Below are positions 8,250-18,052 of a DNA stretch of 53,702 bases, piece by piece. Source of the DNA: Candidatus Margulisiibacteriota bacterium (GTDB lineage Bacteria > Margulisbacteria > Riflemargulisbacteria > GWF2-39-127); contig QKMY01000052.1 of the NCBI GenBank assembly GCA_003242895.1, positions 1 through 53,702 on the forward strand, read 5' to 3'. The first letter of the stretch is position 1. Each line of letters opens with the position of its first letter. Made by a program: the position numbers and the translations under genes. The notes beneath the pieces were generated by a model. The model did not search any database and was not told the DNA's origin. It saw nothing but the letters and a program-made list of their open reading frames with translations.

Positions 8250-11200
8250 TAACAGTGATGTCAATAATTATAGCGTTTTGTCTTTTTATGGGAGTCCTTT
8301 TTTTTATAGCATTGAAAACGGAGCAGGGGAGTCCTTTTTTTAAGAAATTGAGCCGTAATCCACTTGTTTATGCGTTATCTCTCGGTGTATATTTCACAAC
8401 GTGGGCATTCTATGGCAGTGTAGGTACTGCAGCTACGACTGGGTTGACATATTTGCCGATTTATTTGGGCCCTATATTGATTATGTTTTTTGGATGGTTT
8501 TTTCTGCGCAAACTGGTCCGGATCAAGAATGCTTACCGGATTACGAGTATTGCCGATTTTATTTCTGCACGCTATGGCAAATCACAATCGATAGCTGCGC
8601 TCGTCACTGTGATAATTTTATTAGGCATCCTTCCCTATATTTCATTGCAGCTAAAAGTAATATTTTCTTCATTTGACATTATTACTGCATATATCGGCAA
8701 AGGGGACCTCTCCTGGGCAACCCCTTTTATTCACTGGCTTCTCATTGCGGTGGTTATTGTGTTCACGATTATTTTCGGGGCACGCAGGCTGGATCCTACT
8801 GAGAGGCATGAGGGCATGGTTCTCGTTATAGCCATAATATCTGTTATCAAGCTCGTTGCTTTTGTAGCTGTGGGTGTCTTTTCTACCTATTTTGTGTTTA
8901 ACGGTTTCGAAGATATTTTGCGGCATGTATCTGACAGCCAGTTAAGAGATCTGATGTTCATCGGAGGAAATGAGAAAAGTAATTATCTCATTTGGTTTAC
9001 ATACCTTATCCTTTCTATGTCCGCCTTTATATTTCTGCCCAGGCAATTCCATGTTGTAGTAATAGAGAATTCAAATGAGAAAAGCATCCTTACTGCTATG
9101 TGGTTTTTCCCTATATATATTTTATTACTGGCAGTTTTTGTATTGCCTGTTGCGATGGGAGGATTGACTGCCGGATTACCGCTTCAGTTAAAAGATGCTG
9201 ATAGTTTTGTTCTGTTGGTACCTATAATACATGGTAATTACTGGTTGGCCCTCGGCGTCTTTATAGGTGGGTTATCTGCCGGAGTAAGTATGATAATCAT
9301 ATGTTCGATGACACTGGCGACGATGGTTACCAATCATTTGCTGCTGCCGGTTATCAGCTATTTTGATAAGTTTAAGTCCCTGAGCAGGCATATCCTTAAA
9401 TTCAGGTGGCTAACTATAGCAGTTTTTATTGTTATCTGTTTTTACTTTGAACGGGAAATTGGCCATTCGTCTGTGCTTACGAATTTCGGGATGGTTTCGT
9501 TTGTGGCGGTTTTTCAGTTTGCGCCAGCTATTATAGGTGGACTCTACTGGCGAAATGGAAATAAGGTTGGAGCGAGAGCTGGCCTTCTGGGCGGTTTTAT
9601 TGTCTGGATGTATACTTTGTTCATTCCGGCACTCATCAATAGCGGGTGGCTTGCCTCCTCGATATTGAAGGAAGGGATTTTTGGTTTAAGTTTCTTGAGG
9701 CCGGAAGCATTGTTTGGCATATCCCTGGAAAATAATATAGTTCATTCAGCATTCTGGTCAATTTTGATAAATATAGGTTTATACGTTATGGGATCTATTA
9801 GTTATAAACCAAAGTTTGAAGAACAGGAATTGGCGAATTCTTTCGTTGGTATTATTAATGAAGAGGACGTGCCAGCTCGTAAGAAAATGCGGATATTTGA
9901 AGGTGATTACATAGATTTTCTCCATAAGCGGGAGATACTTGAAGATAAACTCAGTAGTTATTTTTCTCCCGAGGAAGCCTCGGTAATTATTACTGTAAGC
10001 GCAAAAAATGTTGGTATCGAACAAATGTCCATGATATCTGTTTTAAAACTGTCTGAGCTGCAAAATGAGTTAGAAAAAACAATTACCGGCTATCTGGGCG
10101 CAGCTACTGCGCATAAAATAGTGACTACCAGCCGGCTATTCACCGATTCGGAGTCTAAATATCTGTCAGAAGTGTATGCAGATGTTCTTGCAACTTTGAA
10201 GCTTCCACCCGAAGAACTGATACAGAAAGTTGATTATTACAAAGATAGAGAAAGATTGCTGGCTGCTCATTCTCAGGAGCTCGAGGATACTATTATGGAA
10301 CTCAACTGCCAGATCGGTGAGCGTGAACGGGTCGAAGATGCTCTTATTTACAGCGAGCACAAGCATCGGTTATTACTAGAGAATCTGCCGCAAAGAATTT
10401 TCTTCAAGACGAAAGATTTGCTGTATTCATATTGCAACAATAATTATGCTAATGATCTGAGCATTACACCTCTTTTGATAGAAGGAAAGAGTGATTTTGA
10501 TCTTTTTCCAAATCATCTGGCAGAACAATACAGAAGCAAAGATAAAGAGGTTATGGCTACAGGGACCATCTCCGATACTGAAGAGGAATACATCTTAAAA
10601 GACACTAAATATTGGGTTCATACTATTAAAGTTCCGGTAAAGAATAAAGATGGCGAAGTTGAGGGTATTTTGGGGATATTCTGGGATATTACTGACAGAA
10701 AGCTGGAAGCAGAAGAGATCCAGCAGGTTAACGAGGAGCTTGAGAGCAGGGTTGTGAGCAGAACCTTTGAACTCATGGAAGCAAATAAGACTTTAACTGC
10801 AAAAATTAAGGAATTGGAAGAAATCAGAGCAAAATTGATTGTTGCATATGATGACCTGCAGGGGACTCAAAGTCAGCTCGTTCAGGCTGAGAAACTAGCC
10901 TCGATCGGTCAACTGGCTGCCGGGATTGCTCATGAGATCAATACTCCTACCCAATATGTCGGTGATAATTTGTCCTTTCTTAAAACAAGTTTTGATGATA
11001 TGCGCTCACTTATTGATAAGTATAAACAACTACTGGAAGCAGTCGCAAGCAACGGAGTTACCGAAGCTATTTTAGCTGAAGTGAAAAAAGCTGAACAAGT
11101 TGCAAGCATCGAGTACCTGATTGGGGAGGTGCCAAAAGCTATCGACGAATCGCTTGACGGTACCGGAAGAATCGCAAGCATTGTAAAAGCTATGAAAGAG

Positions 11201-11689
11201 TTTTCTCATCCGGGAGTGAAAGAAAAAGTTGCTACTGACATTAACCGGGCAATCACTAATACTGTGACCGTTGCAAGGAACGAGTGGAAATATGTCGCTG
11301 ATGTTGTTTTTGACTTTTGTGAGAATCTTCCTCACATTCCTTGTCTCCCTGGTGAGTTTAACCAGGTAATCATAAATATCGTAATCAATGCGGCACATGC
11401 AATAGCAGATGTAATTAAGCCAGGGGAAAAAGGTACCATAACGATTAAAACTACGGACACAGGTGAGCACGTAGAGATACGCATACAGGATACAGGGAAT
11501 GGTATCCCATTAGAGAACCGTACAAAAGTATTCGATCCTTTTTTCACAACAAAACAAGTAGGTAAGGGGACTGGGCAGGGATTAGCGATAGCACGGTCTG
11601 TTATTGTCGACAAACACGACGGTACAATTACCCTTGAGTCTGAAGTTGGAAAGGGGACTGTTTTCGTAATCAGGCTGCCAATTGCGTAA
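8246..11689 (+). CDS. Na+/solute symporter-like sensor histidine kinase
   Basis: A 1147-residue fusion. Residues 1 to about 530 form a sodium:solute symporter (SSF) fold with about 13 membrane helices. A linker (535-700) is followed by a PAS domain (about 705-820, ending GIFWDITDRK), a coiled coil, and a histidine kinase core. The H-box, AGIAHEINTP, places the phosphorylated His at about 896; the N-box (NIVINAAHA) and G-boxes (DTGNGIP near 1082; GKGTGQGL) are intact. It belongs with CbrA-type kinases that link solute uptake to signalling; CbrA uses histidine, but the substrate here is unknown. It is translationally coupled to the 91-aa protein. No response regulator is adjacent, so its partner lies elsewhere. 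Confidence 0.93.
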   Translation: MITVMSIIIAFCLFMGVLFFIALKTEQGSPFFKKLSRNPLVYALSLGVYFTTWAFYGSVGTAATTGLTYLPIYLGPILIMFFGWFFLRKLVRIKNAYRITSIADFISARYGKSQSIAALVTVIILLGILPYISLQLKVIFSSFDIITAYIGKGDLSWATPFIHWLLIAVVIVFTIIFGARRLDPTERHEGMVLVIAIISVIKLVAFVAVGVFSTYFVFNGFEDILRHVSDSQLRDLMFIGGNEKSNYLIWFTYLILSMSAFIFLPRQFHVVVIENSNEKSILTAMWFFPIYILLLAVFVLPVAMGGLTAGLPLQLKDADSFVLLVPIIHGNYWLALGVFIGGLSAGVSMIIICSMTLATMVTNHLLLPVISYFDKFKSLSRHILKFRWLTIAVFIVICFYFEREIGHSSVLTNFGMVSFVAVFQFAPAIIGGLYWRNGNKVGARAGLLGGFIVWMYTLFIPALINSGWLASSILKEGIFGLSFLRPEALFGISLENNIVHSAFWSILINIGLYVMGSISYKPKFEEQELANSFVGIINEEDVPARKKMRIFEGDYIDFLHKREILEDKLSSYFSPEEASVIITVSAKNVGIEQMSMISVLKLSELQNELEKTITGYLGAATAHKIVTTSRLFTDSESKYLSEVYADVLATLKLPPEELIQKVDYYKDRERLLAAHSQELEDTIMELNCQIGERERVEDALIYSEHKHRLLLENLPQRIFFKTKDLLYSYCNNNYANDLSITPLLIEGKSDFDLFPNHLAEQYRSKDKEVMATGTISDTEEEYILKDTKYWVHTIKVPVKNKDGEVEGILGIFWDITDRKLEAEEIQQVNEELESRVVSRTFELMEANKTLTAKIKELEEIRAKLIVAYDDLQGTQSQLVQAEKLASIGQLAAGIAHEINTPTQYVGDNLSFLKTSFDDMRSLIDKYKQLLEAVASNGVTEAILAEVKKAEQVASIEYLIGEVPKAIDESLDGTGRIASIVKAMKEFSHPGVKEKVATDINRAITNTVTVARNEWKYVADVVFDFCENLPHIPCLPGEFNQVIINIVINAAHAIADVIKPGEKGTITIKTTDTGEHVEIRIQDTGNGIPLENRTKVFDPFFTTKQVGKGTGQGLAIARSVIVDKHDGTITLESEVGKGTVFVIRLPIA

Positions 11690-12041
11690 CTTTCAGTTTT
11701 TTTCTATGCCGAATGGAAAAGGATTGAATGGCCCTGTCAAGTATTCATTCAGGATCAAGCCGAATATTGAATTAACCTCTTTTAGTGTATAGCCCTACAT
11801 ACCCCAAAATTATTCAGGTCCGTTAATGCAGTCTTATATTGAGAGTCTTCCCTTGGACTGAATGGGATTACTGCTGTGTCCCCCCAGTTAGCAGAACTTA
11901 TAGACAGCAGACAATAATAGTAAAAATCGTAAAATATAAGTTTAAATTTTCCCCTAAAATGGAATAATATTATCAGGAAGAATCATAGGCTGGTAAGGGA
12001 TACTCAACAACCAGAACAAAATATAAAAAGCAGGTGAAAAA
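11690..12041. other. Intergenic region, nothing firm
   Basis: A 28-codon frame at 11706 lacks a ribosome site. There is no terminator after the kinase gene. The region before 12042 holds AT-rich stretches (around 11955-11975) that could contain a -10 box, but I cannot pair one with a -35. Confidence 0.5.
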
Positions 12042-13028
12042 ATGAAAAATAAAGTCGTAAGCATGGTTCCGGAAAAAATAGTAACTGATCTGACGGACTA
12101 TAGAGAAATAAAATTAGCGACAAGAGAAGCATCAGAATATTTTAACAGTTCTGATCAGGGAGAACGTAGTTTTTACCGGGATATAGACAAAGTAAAAAAG
12201 CAGGTATCCTCTCTTTATACTCGAGATACACAAATGAAAGCGTTATTCTTGCGGTCAGGTGTTAATTTGGATACTCTCATGAGTAAACTCGAAAGCGTTC
12301 ATAAACATTCTTTTATCGAGAAAAAGGGATTCGGACAATCATTTTATGAGCTACCTAATCTTCCTACCTTTGGAAAAAAAGAATTATATTCACAGAAAGA
12401 TCCGGGGTTGCTAATAGGATTGCTTTTAATGATGGATACGGTCAGAAAAGATCTTACGGAGTTAACCTTCAGCATTGATGATTCCCTGGATATGGAATCA
12501 GTGAAGGATCATGCTGAGGTTCTGGTGGCTTTTATGAAGTTATTTTTATCTGACATAAAAAGCGAATATTTTAAATATCAGATAAAAACATCCGTGACGC
12601 CTTACTCCTTAAGCTGGTTACTAGATGGTTCTATGTCCGAAGCAACACAACTGTATAATGAACTGGTTGATAAAGCGTGCATTAATCAATCTCGACAGTA
12701 TGATCCCCGGAAAAATATGTCTAATACCAAACTAAGTGATAAGTTTGAACCTTATAAAAAACTAATATTCGATGCATTAAATCTTTATGTGGGAGAAAAA
12801 GGAAAAGAACACGATAAATTAGATGTAATACTGACCTCTCCATATTCGACAGAAATATTAGCCGGCAGCTTTAGCGCCTTGCAGGAGATCAAGGAAAAAG
12901 TTGAGATATATGGTGATCTCGGGTTCAAGGAAAGAATAAATTTTGTATTAAACAACACAAAATCAAAATTTATTAGTTATTTTAAGGAGATTTTGCCGGA
13001 TAACGAAATGGCAAAAATAAAATGGTAA
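12042..13028 (+). CDS. Unknown soluble protein upstream of the epimerase fusion
   Basis: A 328-residue, mostly helical, charged protein that I do not recognise. AGGTG lies about seven bases before the ATG. Features: a Lys/Asp-rich N-terminal helix region, a stretch LGLLLMMDT-like near 125-135 that is too short for a confident membrane span, and no cysteine cluster. The next gene starts 15 bases after its stop, so the two are probably one transcript. The partnership with a sensor-epimerase fusion suggests a shared pathway, but its role is unknown. Confidence 0.75.
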   Translation: MKNKVVSMVPEKIVTDLTDYREIKLATREASEYFNSSDQGERSFYRDIDKVKKQVSSLYTRDTQMKALFLRSGVNLDTLMSKLESVHKHSFIEKKGFGQSFYELPNLPTFGKKELYSQKDPGLLIGLLLMMDTVRKDLTELTFSIDDSLDMESVKDHAEVLVAFMKLFLSDIKSEYFKYQIKTSVTPYSLSWLLDGSMSEATQLYNELVDKACINQSRQYDPRKNMSNTKLSDKFEPYKKLIFDALNLYVGEKGKEHDKLDVILTSPYSTEILAGSFSALQEIKEKVEIYGDLGFKERINFVLNNTKSKFISYFKEILPDNEMAKIKW

Positions 13029-13043
13029 TCGGATGTTTAGAAA

Positions 13044-14426
13044 ATGAATAAAAAAACAATAGCAATGCCACAAAGTAAAAATATTTTGTCTGAATTTAAT
13101 AGAATGGTTTCCCTCAATGACAAATATAAATGGCTGACACAATTAAGAAAAGACATAAGTAACCATACTCCCTGGGATTGTATCGATTTTGTTATAAGTG
13201 AAGGTGTCATCAATAACGCGGGAGCATCACAAGTAGCAGTATATATGTATAACAGACAAACAGAGCGTCTGAAAATGATTAAGCTGTGTGGCAGAGTTAA
13301 GTTAAGTGAATTACATAAAAAATCAAAAGAAATATATAAGTGCAGGAAAATTACGGATGACAGCTTTCATGTTTATTATGATGTAAATGATCTAAGAAAT
13401 TCAGAATTTGCAAAGCCTTCTATTATTCCCAGGGAGGGATACGAATGGTTAAATAGAATTGTAGAAAACGGACCATTTCAGGTCTACAAAGATTCGGGTG
13501 ATAATAACTATTTTCTAGTTTTTAAATATCCTATAGATAATAATAGTGAGATGATAATAAAAGTTAACAAAGAAGAATTTTTTACCGCTGCAGTAGATGA
13601 ACTGCAAGAGTTTTCACTTCTCTGTAAAGCAATGTTTTCGCAGGTTCGCAACCGGTTGCTAGCGGATAGGATCTTATTTAATTCGCAGGTCCTTAAGCAG
13701 GTTGATTTGAGTATTCTGCCCGAGAAAGGCGTGAGTGTTTCCTTGTTAGGGGTTGATGAAGCAATTATCAAGGAAAAAATAGAAAAATACAAAGATATCG
13801 TTCATTCTTTTCATATAGATGTTATGGATGGGCATTTTGTTCAGGCTTACCAGGTATTTGACATCCATGGACAGAATATTGACGTTAATGATTTTCCTTT
13901 TATGACCCAGCATCTCATCCGTAAGATCAAAGAAGAATACGATGTGCCGCTGGATGTTCATCTAATGGTCCGGGATCCTGAACAATATATAATAGAATAC
14001 GCTATTGCCGGTGCAGATGTTATCACGATCTCTTTTGATCCAAATCGGCATAAACTCAAAAAATATCTTGGCCTAATCTCTAGCCTTGGAAAAATATCCG
14101 GCGTAGCTATAAGCCCTGATACTCCAATTAAAAGTATCGAAGATATTATTGAAGAAACGGACCTGATTCTGGTCATGACTGTTCCCCCTGGTAAAGGCGG
14201 GCAGAAGTTTGATCCGTATATGCTTGAAAAAATTGAGAGATTACGTGCGCTAATCGAACAAAAAGGGTTGAAAACGATCATCCAGGTAGACGGTGGTATT
14301 AACGAAATAACCGGTCCTCAAACAATTAATGCAGGAGCCAATTTTCTTGTTGCCGGGAGCGCACTTATCAAAAGCGATACCCCGAAAGAAACGGTTGAAA
14401 GAATTCTCGGGGCACAATTGCCCTAG
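13044..14426 (+). CDS. Ribulose-phosphate 3-epimerase domain fused to a putative GAF-like domain
   Basis: Residues about 228-460 form a ribulose-phosphate 3-epimerase-type TIM barrel. It retains the catalytic set: the Ser of SLLG, HIDVMDGHF (H257, D259), DVHLM (H306), the VMTVPPGKGGQ phosphate loop, VDGG (D416) and VAGSAL. The usual His after GADVIT is Ser, and a short insert (about 270-285) follows HIDVMDGHF. Normal epimerases are ~220 aa and interconvert ribulose-5- and xylulose-5-phosphate. The extra N-terminal ~225 residues look like a GAF-type ligand-binding domain (about 45-200) flanked by helices; that reading is tentative. The fusion suggests regulation by a ligand, or a changed sugar-phosphate substrate. 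It is cotranscribed with the unknown 328-aa gene. Confidence 0.82.
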   Translation: MNKKTIAMPQSKNILSEFNRMVSLNDKYKWLTQLRKDISNHTPWDCIDFVISEGVINNAGASQVAVYMYNRQTERLKMIKLCGRVKLSELHKKSKEIYKCRKITDDSFHVYYDVNDLRNSEFAKPSIIPREGYEWLNRIVENGPFQVYKDSGDNNYFLVFKYPIDNNSEMIIKVNKEEFFTAAVDELQEFSLLCKAMFSQVRNRLLADRILFNSQVLKQVDLSILPEKGVSVSLLGVDEAIIKEKIEKYKDIVHSFHIDVMDGHFVQAYQVFDIHGQNIDVNDFPFMTQHLIRKIKEEYDVPLDVHLMVRDPEQYIIEYAIAGADVITISFDPNRHKLKKYLGLISSLGKISGVAISPDTPIKSIEDIIEETDLILVMTVPPGKGGQKFDPYMLEKIERLRALIEQKGLKTIIQVDGGINEITGPQTINAGANFLVAGSALIKSDTPKETVERILGAQLP

Positions 14427-14800
14427 TTCCCTTAGAAGTCTAAAGTTCGATATCTTAATAAACAACAATCCAGAATGATATGTGACTGTTTGTATCTTTT
14501 GAAAAACTTTTCTAAAAATAATAAATCTGATATTTTTTCGTACTCATTGATCAGTTTTTTATTCTATCAATATCAAAATGACCGTTCAGAGTCCCTTCCC
14601 TATTTTTATTCCTTTTCTTCTCCTTAGTTGTTCACGGTTTGGGTTCAAATAATACTTTGCCTGAAAAATTTACCCGTTTCTTTGATGATCAAAATGCTCC
14701 GTAAGAACAATATAATCATGGTTTGTTAATTAAAAATATCATGTTTAGACTTATAAGAAAAAGGGAATATTTTTTAGTATAAAAAATACGGAGGTGTTTT
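14427..14800. other. Intergenic region, possible decayed coding remnant
   Basis: A TATAAT lies near 14710 without a convincing -35. Around 14595-14705, one plus frame encodes a hydrophobic stretch followed by a polar tail (like a signal peptide) but has no start codon; it may be a remnant or chance. GGAGGTG before 14801 is the ribosome site of the next gene. Confidence 0.4.
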
Positions 14801-15085
14801 ATGGTTAATGGTATCGAAGGTCAAGGTAATACGTCATTTATTGGGCGGGTAACTAACAGTTTAGTAAACGGGATAAAAAGTTTTTTCAAAAGCATAGGGC
14901 TTCCTGGTGTTTCTGATTTAATGGAAGCGGCAAGAAGTGTAAAAAATGAAACTGCGATTACTAATCCTGCTGAGGTGAGTAATAAAATTGAAGGTAATAG
15001 TTTGCTGGGTAATGATATAAAAAAGTTGACTGCGCACAACGCAGAGATTTGTGAAATGCAGGCGCAATTTGAAAATATGCAGTAA
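14801..15085 (+). CDS. Small unknown protein, 94 aa
   Basis: GGAGGTG about eight bases ahead supports the start. The product has an amphipathic N-terminal half (SFIGRVTNSLVNGIKSFF-like) and a helical C-terminal half ending in an acidic/Gln-rich stretch. No signal peptide, cysteine motif or known domain is seen. The next gene begins 14 bases after the stop, so the two form a pair. Function unknown. Confidence 0.6.
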   Translation: MVNGIEGQGNTSFIGRVTNSLVNGIKSFFKSIGLPGVSDLMEAARSVKNETAITNPAEVSNKIEGNSLLGNDIKKLTAHNAEICEMQAQFENMQ

Positions 15086-15099
15086 GGAGTATGTATGAT

Positions 15100-15552
15100 A
15101 TGAACGATATTACTGATTGGGTTAACCGCTCACAAATGAATCCGAATTGGCCAGTCTTCGGCAGTGATAATTCCACTAGTATTAATACAACAAAATTATT
15201 TGCTGTTAAAAAACCGGTTGTTATAGAACCTGATGCTGGTGTTTTTTCGGAATTTAATTTTTTTGTTTTTGTCGAAGAAGAGGATCAATCTATTAAAGGT
15301 ATCTATTGGCAGGCTAGTCCGCAGGACAAGATTAAGGGATATTTGAAAGATATGAAAAGCGGAAAAATACAATATCTCGAAAATGGTGTTCTGGTTAAAA
15401 CCATAGAACATCCGGTAGAAGAAGATACAAAGATGGAAAAGCTAATGAGCAGCTTCCGAAAAAAATATGCAGAATTTCATTGGCAGTTTAAGGTCTATGC
15501 AAATAAAGCTTATTTTGAGAAAAAGATGGTAGAATCAAAAGCGCTGAAGTGA
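15100..15552 (+). CDS. Small unknown protein, 150 aa
   Basis: A soluble protein that I do not recognise. It has an alternating beta-type core rich in aromatic residues (about 45-110, including FNFFVFVEEED and IYWQAS) and a basic helical C-terminus. ATG at 15100 is preferred over 15091, since AAGGAG at 15084-15089 is ten bases from the former and only one from the latter. It is probably cotranscribed with the 94-aa gene; the two may act together. Confidence 0.65.
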   Translation: MNDITDWVNRSQMNPNWPVFGSDNSTSINTTKLFAVKKPVVIEPDAGVFSEFNFFVFVEEEDQSIKGIYWQASPQDKIKGYLKDMKSGKIQYLENGVLVKTIEHPVEEDTKMEKLMSSFRKKYAEFHWQFKVYANKAYFEKKMVESKALK

Positions 15553-15630
15553 TGTTCCTTGTTATTGATCGGGTGCAGCATTTCTAATTCTCATAAAAAA
15601 ACAACTTAAAGGAATAAAGGAATATAGGTC

Positions 15631-16440
15631 ATGCTGTCAAAAATTATTGCAGTAAGAACAACTATAATAAATGATCGACTGATAGAACTGAAAAATAAAA
15701 TAATGACAGGATATATACAAGCTGCATTATTTGATTGCGACGGTGTGATAACAGATACTGAGCCCCTTCATTATATATCTTGGGAAATGGCTTTTAAAAA
15801 TGTAGGAATAACACAAAAACATGATCCGGCCCTGGTTCAGGGATTGCCTGGCCGTGTAGGTACTTTTAATGTATTAAAACAGGTGGATATGGTGCCTGCC
15901 GAAATGGATATCGCTATGCTTGAAAGCAAAATGCCGGATGCTGATGTGCAGAAGTTAAATATTTTGATAAAGAGTATTGTTAATGATAAAAATAAATACT
16001 ACCTTGAATTGATAGAAAAAGAAAAGCTGATTCCAATGCCGGGGATCGAATCCTTATTAAAAATGTTACAAAAATATAATGTGAAAATGGCTTTGGTTTC
16101 TTCATCCTCCAGTGCGGAACAAGTATTGAAAAATCTAGGTTTAAATAAATATTTTGACGATTCGGCAATTATTACCGGTAAAGATGTAGGACAGTATAGC
16201 GTCCTGCAGAAAACCATATTAAGAGGAAAGCCTTATCCTGATGTGTTTCTTGAAGGTGCGGCACGTTTACGGGTGCTAGCGAAAAGGTGTATAGGATTCG
16301 AAGATACTGTCGGAGGAATAAGCGCGATAAATAATGCCGGCATTCTATCGATCGGGTATGACCCTACCCGGAAAAACGAACTGGGAGAGGCATATCTTGA
16401 TATCTACAATTTTTCTCAATTAATTGATGTATTGGGTTAG
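15631..16440 (+). CDS. HAD-family phosphatase/phosphomutase (beta-phosphoglucomutase-like)
   Basis: A 269-residue haloacid dehalogenase-superfamily enzyme. Motif I, FDCDGVITDTE, gives the nucleophile D35 and acid/base D37. A helical cap follows (about 50-130), then motif II (LVSSSSS), motif III (GKPYPDVF, with the Lys) and motif IV (GFEDTVGGI). The DxVxTDTE start and cap type match the beta-phosphoglucomutase/sugar phosphatase branch; the substrate is not readable from sequence. An N-terminal extension of about 25 residues precedes motif I. A start near 15703 would give the usual length but has no ribosome site, whereas AAAGGAA precedes 15631. Confidence 0.85.
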   Translation: MLSKIIAVRTTIINDRLIELKNKIMTGYIQAALFDCDGVITDTEPLHYISWEMAFKNVGITQKHDPALVQGLPGRVGTFNVLKQVDMVPAEMDIAMLESKMPDADVQKLNILIKSIVNDKNKYYLELIEKEKLIPMPGIESLLKMLQKYNVKMALVSSSSSAEQVLKNLGLNKYFDDSAIITGKDVGQYSVLQKTILRGKPYPDVFLEGAARLRVLAKRCIGFEDTVGGISAINNAGILSIGYDPTRKNELGEAYLDIYNFSQLIDVLG

Positions 16441-16813
16441 TAAAATTTGAAAGATGACTATAAATATTGAATAAATATAGTGTTTAGGATCAAAGGACCT
16501 ATATCCATCGGGATGTTCTGGTAGCTACGATAGTTCACTTAGGTCAGCTTATACGATACTCACTCATGTTGTAAAAGACATTTCTATTTAGATCCAATGA
16601 CGCATCTTTTTCCTTATCATATTCTTTTTCTCGGCTGAATCGAAGTATTTGGGGACTATTTTCTTGGTCTGGAGAAACGGTAGTTGAATTTTAAATGTGA
16701 TTGACCTTCTTTGACAGTGAATTTCGCTTGTTGAAAAGTTGTTATAAATTTATCGTAATGCTATACTTTAATATTTCCTATAAATAATGACGAAATAATG
16801 AGGATGTTCTATT
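16441..16813. other. Intergenic region with promoter for the thioredoxin-CcdA gene
   Basis: The promoter at 16739-16767 is the only supported element. A TTGACA at 16711-16716 has no matching -10. No small gene or terminator was found. Confidence 0.5.
16739..16767 (+). promoter_or_regulatory. Candidate promoter of the thioredoxin-CcdA gene
   Basis: TTGTTA at 16739-16744 and TATACT at 16762-16767 are 17 bases apart, about 47 bases before the start codon. Confidence 0.5.
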
Positions 16814-18052
16814 TTGAGAAATTTACGCGCAACCTTAATCCTGTTTTTTATATTTTTTTCGTTTGCCTTACCCCTTGGTGCTGTGACAGATAATCAGGCA
16901 GATGATTGCATGTGCGGTGAAGAACTGGGGCAAGTTTTTGCTAATTCACCGAGAAACAAGTCAATACTATTTGCCAGGGAAATATTTCCTCCGGATGGCT
17001 ATACGGATGTTGTCGCAGTTTTTTCTACTCGTAACTGCGCCAAATGTAAAAAATTGATTTATGATACTATCCCTGAAATTTCAAAAAAATTAAATAAAAA
17101 AACATATGTAGAGTTTTTTGCGCTGGATAACCCTGTTAATTATGAAATGCTCAGTTTTTTGCTTAAAGACAAAAATCTGGATGGAAAATTGTTGCCTGTT
17201 ATCGTTGGCGAAGCCAATATCCTGTTTGGTGATAATCGTATTGAGAACGAACTAAAGCATCTATTGAAAAAAGGTTCAGATCGAGTGAGGCTCTATCAAC
17301 CTTCCGATAGTGCAATACAGGAAGCTGCAGTAAAAGAATTGAAGCAATTCAAAATTTATCTTATTGCTGCTGCCGGTTTGATTGATGGAATTAATCCTTG
17401 CGCTTTTGCTACTATAATTTTTCTTATATCCTATTTATCAGTCCAGAAGATCAGCAGGAAAAATATTTTATACAGCGGGATTTTTTTTACACTGGGAGTA
17501 TTTACTTTATATTTTTTTATTGGTATCGGGTTGTACGGGGTGTTTGTCAGGTTTTTTGAGAATGTGTTGGACCAGATTGATTATCTGAAGCTTATACTCG
17601 GTATTGTTATGCTGGTCCTGTTTGCGCTTTCTGTTTATGACGTTTTTGTTCTTCTATTCAAGAAAAAGAATGATTTGCTATTGCAACTGCCTAAGTCGTA
17701 TAAACTTAAAATACATGAGTATATAAGAATCTCAGTCAAGCATAAACATCTCGTGGTATTTTCGTTTTTCCTAGGGATGGCTATTTCTTCGATAGAACTG
17801 GCATGTACCGGTCAAATCTATTTCCCGACCATCATGTATTTAATTAAAGAAAAAGCTTATTTTTATAATGCTTTGTTCTACCTTTGCTTATACAATTTTG
17901 CCTTTATCATTCCGCTTATACTTGTTTTTCTTTTAGTCTATTATGGGTTATCTATCGGGCAGATAGAGAAGCTGTTTAAGCAGCATCTATGGATTAATAA
18001 ATTATTATTAGCGGTTGTATTTCTCTCGTTAGCAATAATATTTTTGCATTAA
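16814..18052 (+). CDS. Thioredoxin-like/CcdA-type thiol-disulfide membrane protein
   Basis: A 412-residue protein starting at TTG, with TGAGG about ten bases ahead. A signal peptide (1-24) is followed by a periplasmic thioredoxin-like domain (about 45-165) holding a CAKC pair (C75, C78), and then a six-or-more-helix CcdA/DsbD-type membrane domain (about 178-412). The membrane domain keeps both buried cysteines of the family: GINPCAF (C196) and ELACTGQ (C331). Such proteins carry electrons from cytoplasmic thioredoxin across the membrane to periplasmic thiols, for protein repair or cytochrome maturation. An extra CMCG pair sits just after the signal peptide. It stands alone but lies near a periplasmic rhodanese. 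Confidence 0.85.
   Translation: MRNLRATLILFFIFFSFALPLGAVTDNQADDCMCGEELGQVFANSPRNKSILFAREIFPPDGYTDVVAVFSTRNCAKCKKLIYDTIPEISKKLNKKTYVEFFALDNPVNYEMLSFLLKDKNLDGKLLPVIVGEANILFGDNRIENELKHLLKKGSDRVRLYQPSDSAIQEAAVKELKQFKIYLIAAAGLIDGINPCAFATIIFLISYLSVQKISRKNILYSGIFFTLGVFTLYFFIGIGLYGVFVRFFENVLDQIDYLKLILGIVMLVLFALSVYDVFVLLFKKKNDLLLQLPKSYKLKIHEYIRISVKHKHLVVFSFFLGMAISSIELACTGQIYFPTIMYLIKEKAYFYNALFYLCLYNFAFIIPLILVFLLVYYGLSIGQIEKLFKQHLWINKLLLAVVFLSLAIIFLH

Noticed and set aside
11706-11792. 28-codon frame after the symporter-kinase
   Set aside because: No ribosome site or promoter; length within chance.
14591-14705. Hydrophobic stretch with polar tail resembling a signal peptide
   Set aside because: No start codon in frame and no ribosome site; could be a remnant but cannot be supported.
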